Shown one piece after another: positions 56,416 through 64,000 of a DNA stretch of 64,000 nt (within the stretch, counting starts at the first letter, position 1; each line of letters opens with the position of its first letter). A model generated the notes under the pieces. The model did no database searches. It had not been told where the DNA came from and saw only the letters and a list, made by a program, of their open reading frames with translations. This DNA is from Viola odorata (Eukaryota; Streptophyta; Magnoliopsida; Malpighiales; Violaceae). The translations under genes and the position numbers were made by a program. The stretch lies in assembly GCA_963691705.1 (NCBI GenBank), contig OY829542.1, positions 36,442,579 through 36,506,578 on the forward strand, in the 5' to 3' direction.

Positions 56416-57364
56416 AACTGTCGCGCCCCCACGAAAAATTACGAAAAGGTAATTCGCGAGTGTGCAACGAAATTTGGGACCTTCAGATGCTCGGCGTAAA
56501 AGGGACGCCTAGCAGCATGCAATGAAGTCGCCACCCTAATTTGGTTGCTAGGTTTTAGGGAACCTTAATCGTCATGGCATAGGAAATATAATAAGTAAAA
56601 AAAAACTAAAGGCACAAAAAAAGGGATCTGGACCCCAGACAAAGGTTCGGGGTCGTCTTATGGTCTCGGGAAGCTGTTAGGCACCCGAGTCACATCCGAA
56701 AATGGTTACCGGTTGATGAGAGAGGTGTTTTTAAAAGGTGTTTGATGAAAATGCGTTTTGTTTTGAAAAGGGGGACCCTTAGAGGAATCGTCACTTTAGT
56801 GTTTTTATGATCGTGACATTCAGAAATAATTAATTGTTGAACGGGGTTACCGTTTGAACGTCTTTCGGACGGGGTTACCGTTTATCAAGACCAATTGGTT
56901 ATTCTTGAACGTAACGTGATGGGACTGAATTTTTTGTAAGACTGAATGAGCGCCCTCTATGTCATCATTGGGCCATGCATGATTAGATTGATTGCTATGT
57001 AAACCTATCATGGATTGCTAACAGAGTACAGATTTAAATGATTGATTTTGAAGTGGAAAAACCGATGTGGGATCGAAAGTCCCCATGTACATGCAGTCAA
57101 TATATGCAAGAATTTAAAATCACATGAGCATGGCATTTTAAGCAACTCTTTAAACACGTTGTTCATGTGGGTTGATTTTAGTTCTAGCAGTTCTATATAT
57201 TATGCGTACGATTATTATTTACGAAAAAGCGTTGAATAAATAAAAAGGAATCGAAAGGCGTACTTTCGAGCGAAGCTTGAAATTAAAACCTACAAAATGA
57301 GAGTGTTAGCGATAGCTTGAGAAATAAATAAGCAATTTTATGAGTGCGAAAATTTAAATGACAG

Positions 57365-58150
57365 TTGATTGCATACGAGAAATGATGAATTTCACGCATA
57401 CGAAAGTGAGATGCTGAGTTTGATAAACAAATGATGACAGTTGATTGTGTGCGAAAAATGATGGATTTTACGCATACGAGTTTTTAGATGCTGTGTTGAT
57501 TGCATGCGAAAAATGATTGATTTTACGCATACGAGGATTTAAATGCTACGTGATTGCATGCGAAAAATGATTGATTTTAAGCATACGAGAATTAATTGTT
57601 GTTTTGATTTGCATGTGAAAAATGATTGATTTTACATATACGAAAATTTAACTGCTAACGTGATTGCATGCGAAAAATGATTGATTTTAAGCATACGAGA
57701 ATTTAAACGCTAATGTGATTGCATGCGAAAAATGATTGATTTTAAGCATACGAGAATTTAAATGCTAACGTGATTGTATGTGAAAAATGATTGATTTTAC
57801 ATATACGAGAATTTAAATGCTACGTTTGATTTGCATGCGAAAAATGATTGATTTTACACATACGAGAATTTAAATGCTACGTTGATTTGCATGTGAAAAA
57901 TGATTGATTTTACACATACGAGATTTTAGATGCTACATTGACTTTGCATGTGAAAAATGATTGATTTTACACATGCGAGAATTTAAATGCTACGTTGACT
58001 TGCATGCGAAAAATGATTGATTTTACGCATACGAGAATTAAAATGCTACGTTGATTGCATGCGCAAAATGATTGATTTTAAGCATACGAAATTGAAATGC
58101 TGCGTTGATTGCATGCGATAAATGATGGATTTTACGCATACGAGAATTTA
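57365..58150. repeat. ~56 bp tandem array in the 5' LTR of copy B
   Basis: Same unit as 41,870-42,660, about 13-14 copies. One unit differs in length between the LTRs (GCGTAAAATCAAGC is present at 42,003 only). Confidence 0.9.
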
Positions 58151-58716
58151 AAATGATGATATGATTGCAGAAAAATTGAATGCAGTTGACGATTCACAGG
58201 GGATTTAAAACAGTTGGATAATTTGCAGAAAGTAAACAATTGATATTGCGGAAAAATTTCCAACAGTTTGCGAAAAATTAAAGCAGTTGATATTGCGGAA
58301 AATAAAACAATTGATATTGTAGAAAATAAAACAGTTGATGTTGCGGAAGAATTTCCAGCAGTTTGCGAAGAATTAAAGCAGTTGATATTTATTAGAATTA
58401 AAATGCGACCGACCATGTAGGCGGTAAAATGAATGACTGAATTTAAATTGCCGAAAGTAAAATGCGGAAATTTAAAGTGCGAATAATTTAAACAGTTGAT
58501 AAGTACAGAAAATTAAACAGTTGATATTGCGAAAAATAATCATACGAAGCATACGAATTATTTTTACGAAAAACGTGATCCGAAGTTCCGGAAAAGATTA
58601 AAAATGGGCTGGGCCCAGTTGAAAAAGGAAAAGAAAATTGAAATGGGCCAGGAACTATTCCTGGCCCAAGGAAATAAATTAAGCGGTGATGGGCCAAGCC
58701 CATCACCCATGCATAC

Positions 58717-58747
58717 ATGAACAGTGCCGAAACATGGCACTGTTCAT
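58717..58747. repeat. LTR hairpin, 12 bp stem
   Basis: ATGAACAGTGCC and GGCACTGTTCAT flank a 7-base loop. It is conserved in the left LTR (about 43,212-43,242, with one change at its outer end) and in a worn form in LTR A (about 7,692-7,722). Confidence 0.85.
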
Positions 58748-59229
58748 CGTCTTCCTTGGTCGTCGGCGCTACTGCCGGCGGCCAAGGTCCGGCTGCCCTT
58801 GCCCGTTTCGCGCGATCTTCGTACCGAAACGCTCGTCTCCTCGACGACGTCTCGACCGTACAAAGTTCGAATTTTAATACAAAACCTACCGTGTTTAATT
58901 TCGAAAAAACGACCGAACCGTTAATTATCGAAAACTAATTAATTCGCACAATCTAGCTAACGATTTTTAAAATTGAGAGTATGTATTTAATCTACGTTAT
59001 GCATGTGAATTAATAGCACAAAAACAATCAATTTATTTGCTTGAAATCAAGCCAAACGAAATTAAAAAGAAAACGTGCATAAACAAACGAAAACGCTAGA
59101 GAGAGAAAGCTTACTCTCAAGCTTTTAAACTGGGCGATTGTCGCTCAATATGAGCAAGCTGATCAAGAGGGAGAAGGAGCAAGGATTTCTTGCAAGATTG
59201 GAGCCGTTTAAACGTTGAGAGGGAGGGTC

Positions 59230-59238
59230 CTTTTATAG
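59230..59238 (-). promoter_or_regulatory. LTR promoter TATA box, copy B 5' LTR
   Basis: CCTATAAAAGG on the - strand, then a pyrimidine-rich stretch, at the place matching 7,201-7,209 of LTR A. It lies in the 184 bp that the other LTR has lost. Confidence 0.65.
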
Positions 59239-59420
59239 GCCGAAGATTTCGTGAGGAGGGAGACGCGGGGCTGCGCGTGGTGGCTGTTCTTCGTGCTAGC
59301 GGGGCTACGGCCGTGAGGTGGAGGGTCTAGGATCGAGGGTGATGATGAACGAGGGGACATGAAACGGTTTGAGGCGACGGGAGCAGGCTGCATAGTGGCC
59401 TGCTCCGCTGCTGTTCACGT

Positions 59421-59503
59421 CCATGGTGCATGTGCACCATGGCTTGGAAAATAGTCAACCGTTGATCTGGTTGACTATTTCTAGTTGACCAGATCAACGG
59501 TTG
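59421..59503. repeat. Paired palindromes in the 5' LTR of copy B
   Basis: CCATGGTGCA-TG-TGCACCATGG at 59,421-59,442 and the perfect 16 bp stem CAACCGTTGATCTGGT at 59,456-59,503, both in U3 upstream of the TATA box. Confidence 0.88.
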
Positions 59504-60192
59504 TGATCAACTTGATTTTTAATTTATTTAAATTCCCTCGAGCCGAGTCCTGCGAGCAATCGTTCAGATTTTTCGAACCGAAGGTACCTACGCGTAGAGA
59601 AAAATACGACGAGTCTAACCGTATACAGCGAATAATGAAAATTTCTCGTTTGACGTGTTTATTTTCTCGTTCAAAAGTGTGAAACGCGGGAACGGAAAAA
59701 TAAAAATGTTACGCCGAAAATTACACGAATCGCTGTAGGCCGTTGCGACCAGAAAAAAATCTAGCAACTAGTTGATGGAAAACATTTTAAAGTCGAGCTA
59801 TTATCCGAGCAGACTTACTCGGGTCCAATAAAAGCTCGAATAAAAAATAATAATAAAATAATAAAAATACTAAAAAATGCGCGAAAATACAAAAAGTCCT
59901 AAAATTCATGCGATGACCTAAAACGAAGAAAAAACTAGCAAACGACTGCCGGATAGTCAAAAATGTAGTTTTTAAGGCTAAAAATAAAATTGATAATAAT
60001 AATGAAAATACATGCCGAAAAATTAAAAAGGCGATTTCGAAAGCTGACGATGCTAACGATGATACTAAAATGCAACGAAACACCTGAGAATGCTAGCGAC
60101 AGTGAATTAACTGAAAATGACTGTAAATTAACTAAATAACAGAAAATGCTAAAAATTGATAAAAAAATGGCGTCAAAATTCGGGTATCAACA

Positions 60193-60197
60193 CTAGA
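60193..60197. repeat. Target duplication CTAGA (right)
   Basis: Pairs with 40,911-40,915. Confidence 0.95.
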
Positions 60198-62467
60198 CAC
60201 AGGCGTTCATCTGGAAAAGTATCACGGATAGGCACCAGCGAATCGTCTTCTTGGGCTGGAAGTCTACTTAGATGGTCTGCCACTAGATTTTCTCTCCCTA
60301 CCTTATCCTTGATCAAGATGTCAAATTCTTGCAGCAACAAGATCCATCGAATGAGTCGAGGCTTTACATCCGCCTTTGTCAATAGGCATTTCAGGGCCGA
60401 GTGATCAGAATATACTATGACATGAGTGCCCAAGAGATATTGCCTGAACTTATCGAGGGCATAAACAACGACCAGGAGTTCTTTTTCTGTGGTTCTATAG
60501 TTCTGCTGGGCTGGATCTAATAGCTTGGAGGCATAGTAGATGACGTAGGTTTCCTTGTCTTTCTTTTGACCCAGAACGACGCCTAGGGCTTGATTGCTAG
60601 CATCGCACATGACCTCGAAAGGCAATGGCCAATTGGGGGTACGAATGATTGGCGCTGAGATAAGCTTGTTTTTTAGGAGTTCAAATGCTGTTTTGTAACT
60701 CACATCGAAATCAAAGGGTACTTCCTTTTGGAGCAGGCGACACATAGGTTGGGCAGTTTTGGAAAAATCCTTAATAAATCGCCTATAGAAATCCGCGTGC
60801 CCTAGAAAAGATCGTACATCCCGAACACATGCTGGGTATGGTAAGGATTCTATCACTTCAATCTTGGCCTTGTTGACTTCGATTCCCTTGGTCGAGATGA
60901 TATGGCCTAGAACCAGGGCTCGATCCACCATGAAGTGACATTTCTCAAAATTCAGGATAAGATTTCTCTCTATACAATGCTCTAAACATTTTTTTAAGTT
61001 ACCCATGCATTCTTGAAAGGAATTCCCATAGACCGTGAAGTCATCCATGAAGACCTCGATTCCATCTTCAACCAATTCAGAGAAAATGCTGACCATACAG
61101 CGCTGAAAAGTGGCAGGGGCATTACACAAGCCGAAGGGCATACGTCGATAAGCAAAGGTACTAAAAGGGCACGTGAAGGTGGTCTTCTCCTGGTCTTCAG
61201 GGGCAACTGGGATCTGATGGAAACCGGAGTAACCGTCTAGATAGCAATAGTAGGTTTTGCCCGCGAGGCGTTCCAGCATCTGATCAATGAAGGGCAAGGG
61301 GAAGTGGTCCTTCCTAGTGGCAGCATTCAAGCGGTGATAGTCAATGCATACTCGCCACCCATTCTGGATCCGAGTGGGAATGGAAGTGCCGTCTTGCCCA
61401 ATGGTGATGGTGATACCAGTTTTCTTGGGCACGACTTGTATAGGACTGACCCATGGGCTATCGGAGATGGGGTAGATAACTCCTGCATCTAGCAACATTA
61501 GAACCTCTTTCCTGACCACTTCCATCATAGGTGGATTCAAACGGCGCTGGGGCTGGCGTATTGTCTTGCTAGCATCTTCCAAGTGGATATGATGAGTGCA
61601 GAGAGCTGGCGACAAACCCTTGATATCTGCGATGGTCCAGCCTATGGCTTGTCTAAATTCTTTCAGCAAGGAAATTAGCCCGTATTCTTCAGGGTGTTCG
61701 AGCTTGTTGGAGATAATGACAGGCAGAGAATCATTGGGGCCTAGATAAGCATATTTCAGATAGGAAGGCAACTCTTTCAGTTCGAGGGCTGGAGCCTGAT
61801 CAATAGAAGGTGATAACTTGATATGGTGTGGACAGGTAGGGGACACCATTGGTGGTTCATACTGAACAACGATGCACTCTTCCAGGGCGGCGACGATGGA
61901 ATGGAGCTCAGGTGGTGTGGAAAGTGTCGAGGCCGCGACATCTAGGAGTGGTGGCGTTAGACTTCTGTCAAGGGCAAACTGTAAAGGGTCAGTAGAATGA
62001 ATTTTAGCCATTTCTTCTATAGAAGGATCAATAATATCAATATAGTTAACACTAGAAAATTCAGAGGGGTATCGCATGGCCTCTAGCATATTGAATTTGA
62101 TGATCTCCCCATCAAACTCAAGAGAGATGGTTGCATCATGAACATCAATCTTTGCTCGGGTCGTGGCCAGGAATGGTCGGCCTAGAAGAACATCAGTAGA
62201 CTTGGTGGAATCTTCATTTTCCATTGCAATAACATAGAAGTCTGCTGGGAACAAAAATTCCCCCACTTGGACTAGGACGTCCTTGATGATCCCCTCGGGG
62301 TAAATAATAGAGCGATCGGCAAGCTGAATGGCGAGGTCTATAGGCATGAGAGGCTCGAGGGCTAGACTGTTGTAAATGATCAAGGGCATGACATTGATTC
62401 CTGCCCCTAAATCACACATGGCCTTACCGATGTCGACCGTACCAATTCGGCATGGAATAATGAACAT
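60193..62467 (-). CDS. Athila protease-RT-RNase H, interrupted by copy B
   Basis: Open for ~758 Athila residues from ATG 62,467, then six residues of LTR. Protease: CRIGTVDIGKAMCDLGAGIN near the start (active-site Asp present, DLGAG for the usual DLGAS), then DVLLGRPFLATTRAKIDVHD. RT at ~residues 330-540: RQPQRRLNPPMMEVVRKEVL, ISDSPWVSPIQVVPKKTGIT, WRVCIDYHRLNAATRKDHFP, RMPFGLCNAPATFQRCMVSI, and the catalytic FMDD at ~472-475. RNase H from ~615: VMCDASNQALGVVLGQ, YRTTEKELLVVVYALDKFRQ, IVYSDHSALKCLL. The pol frame continued into integrase left of copy B (60,192 joins 40,915). No stop within, but a TAG separates it from gag (about 62,468). Confidence 0.9.
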
Positions 62468-62470
62468 TCC

Positions 62471-64000
62471 CTAGTCTTTGCACTTTGGAGGGATCCTACG
62501 CTGGATATGGGCAGAAGCGTTGGCCCCTACACTAATCTTGTTAACTTCAGCGAACTTGCTCTTGTTTGTGCATAGTTGTTTCAAGAATTTGGCGTAGCGA
62601 GGAACATTCTTCACGGCCTGGAGAAGAGGGATGTTGACAACCACTTTACTAAACATTTCAAAGATATCGCGGTCCTCCTTGTCTTTCTTGGTCTTGACCA
62701 ATCTGTGAGGGAATGGGGGTTCGAGAATCTTGTGAATGTATTCCTGGGTAAATTCAGGTGGGTTAGGGTCATTCCTCGGTGAGCCTCTGGGAGAGTGGAC
62801 TCTGTCCTCCATGACCTCGACGAATCTGGGAACTTTGGGGAGTTTTGTTCTAGGTTTCGGCTGAAGCTCAGACTCTGGTGGGTTTCCATTATCGAGGGCT
62901 GGATTCGCTGGAGGTGTCAAGGTCGTTCCACTTCGCAGAGTTACTGAACAGACGTTGTGCTTTGGATTGCTTTCGGTTTGGGGTGGAAATCTCCCTTGAT
63001 TCTTCACTTCCTTCATTTTCGCCATCAGAGTGCTCACGTGCTTTTTAAGATCCTCAATCTCTTTCTGCTGTTCGGGGTTCTGAGGCAGTTCTAGATTCGG
63101 GGGCACTACAGAAGTCTGATCCTGGGGAGGTTGGTGTTGATACTGATTCTGATGGTAAGTAGGTCGAGGTCTGAAATTCTGCATATTGGGAGGGGGATTT
63201 CCATAAGGGTTCTGGTGGTGCTGTTGATGGCTAGGTCCCGAAGGCTGAGGGTTTGGAACCTATCCTGGATTTGGCTGTTTCCAGCCCTGATTATAGTTTT
63301 GGCCATATGGGGTCGGGACATACTGACCAACAACATTAACTTGGATTTCATCCGGAATGTGGGGGCATGCATCAGTAGGATGGTCTACAAAATTACAGAT
63401 TTGACAGACCTTTATAGGCGCGGATTGCCCTGTCATGAAATTCTGAAACATCCTCGTGAGGGAGGATAGCTGATTTTGCAAGGTGGCTACTTGGACATCT
63501 TGGCCTTGATAGTTGGCAGGGTCAGAAGAAGCATTTTTTGCCATGAGCTCTATTGTTGCCTTAGCAGCTGCTGGGGTGAGAGCAGTTAGAGATCCGCCGG
63601 CAGCAGGGTTGACCAAAGCTTTATCGTGGGCTTTGAGGCCTTCACAAAAATACTGGACAAGGGCATGCTCCATAAGGTTATGGGAGGGACAACTAGATTG
63701 CATCTTCTGGAACCTCTCATAATACTAAGCTAGAGTTTCCTCCTTCTTCTGGACTATGGAGACAAGTTGTTTGCGCATGGTGTTGGAAATAGAAGTTGGA
63801 TAATACTTCTCGGTGAAGATCTTAGACATATCCGCCCAAGAGTGAATTGATCTTGGCGGGAGGTCGTAATACCAGTCGAGGGCATCATCCTTTAGAGACC
63901 ACTGGAAGGCGCGTAGCTTGGCTTGGTCGATGCTGACGTTGGCAGGTTTCATGGCCTTGCAGATAGAGTGGAGCTATTGAAGATGGCGGAGTGCACTTTC
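62471..64000 (-). pseudogene. Athila gag, disabled, 5' end beyond the window
   Basis: Text: AKLRAFQWSLKDDALDWYYD and WADMSKIFTEKYYPTSISNT (retrotransposon gag domain), TAG, then EHALVQYFCEGLKAHDKALV, ATIELMAKNASSDPANYQGQ, a CCHC-like knuckle VCQICNFVDHPTDACP, TAG, a Gln/Pro/Asn-rich stretch, then LRSGTTLTPP and EYIHKILEPPFPHRLVKTKK, IFEMFSKVVVNIPLLQAVKN before protease. Three in-frame stops (about 63,725, 63,260 and 62,468) are all TAG and otherwise the frame is whole, so gag and pol were one frame. Confidence 0.85.

Larger units (their letters stand above)
40916..60192 (-). mobile_element. Complete Ogre/Tat-type LTR element, copy B (19,277 bp)
   Basis: Direct LTRs 40,916-44,503 and 56,419-60,192 with TG...CA ends, 5 bp target duplication CTAGA, primer site at 56,398-56,415 and polypurine tract at 44,504-44,520. 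Read on the - strand: 5' LTR (right), leader, ORF1, spacer with a 3' splice signal, gag, protease, linker, intron, pre-RT segment, integrase C-terminus, ~4.6 kb of non-coding DNA rich in tandem arrays, 3' LTR (left). An extra ORF1 before gag, an Arg-tRNA-type primer and an intron before RT are the known marks of Ogre. RT, RNase H and the integrase core are deleted, so it cannot move by itself. By eye the two LTRs differ at about 1-2% of positions in the stretches I compared, so the insertion is fairly young. Confidence 0.92.
56419..60192 (-). repeat. 5' LTR of copy B (right)
   Basis: 3,774 bp, TGTTGATACCCG (at 60,192) to GCGCGACA (at 56,419) on the - strand. It keeps the full U3, the TATA box and all palindromes, so it is the better of the two for promoter activity. 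Confidence 0.92.

Overview
The window is plant nuclear DNA, most likely from a eudicot: the gene remnants have plant-type introns and belong to plant families (exocyst SEC5, a PATRONUS-like securin, TAP46, CYP94), and plant LTR retrotransposons of the Athila and Ogre/Tat lineages dominate. I found no intact host gene, tRNA, rRNA or CRISPR array.

Layout. (1) 1-9,529: a rearranged Ogre/Tat-type Ty3/gypsy element (copy A). Its 5' part lies on the + strand and is followed by an inverted second copy of the same 5' part, giving a palindrome with ~1.63 kb arms; a 3.27 kb LTR closes it. (2) 9,530-10,594: an Athila-like LTR fragment and a probable short copia-type LTR. (3) 10,606-24,526: a decaying host gene block: CYP94 P450 5' fragment (-), single TAP46 exon (+), PATRONUS-like gene (+) and a 9.5 kb SEC5 gene (-). 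Each is truncated or disabled. A 403 bp MITE-like element lies inside SEC5. (4) 25,055-28,410: degraded PIF/Harbinger DNA transposon with transposase and Myb/SANT-like ORFs. (5) 28,851-31,043: decayed gag-protease-RT start of another Ty3/gypsy element, cut off by (6), an Athila-lineage element on the - strand from 31,044 past the right edge of the window. Two later insertions split it: a 2,768 bp solo LTR (37,111-39,878, target duplication GGTTC) and a complete 19,277 bp Ogre/Tat-type element (copy B, 40,916-60,192, target duplication CTAGA). Removing both rejoins the Athila integrase reading.

How the parts relate. Copies A and B both lack reverse transcriptase, RNase H and most of integrase, with the same deletion junction, yet keep LTRs, an Arg-tRNA-type primer site, gag and the pre-RT intron region. 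Copy B also keeps ORF1 and protease. This is best read as one non-autonomous Ogre-derived lineage that spread after the deletion and was mobilised by enzymes from elsewhere. The long 3' region and the LTRs of copy B hold several tandem arrays. The host gene block, with four unrelated genes all broken, looks like a segment that lost function as a unit, perhaps a fractionated duplicate or a piece trapped in repeat-rich pericentromeric DNA.

Exon limits, splice sites and indels were read by eye; no alignment or search was run.
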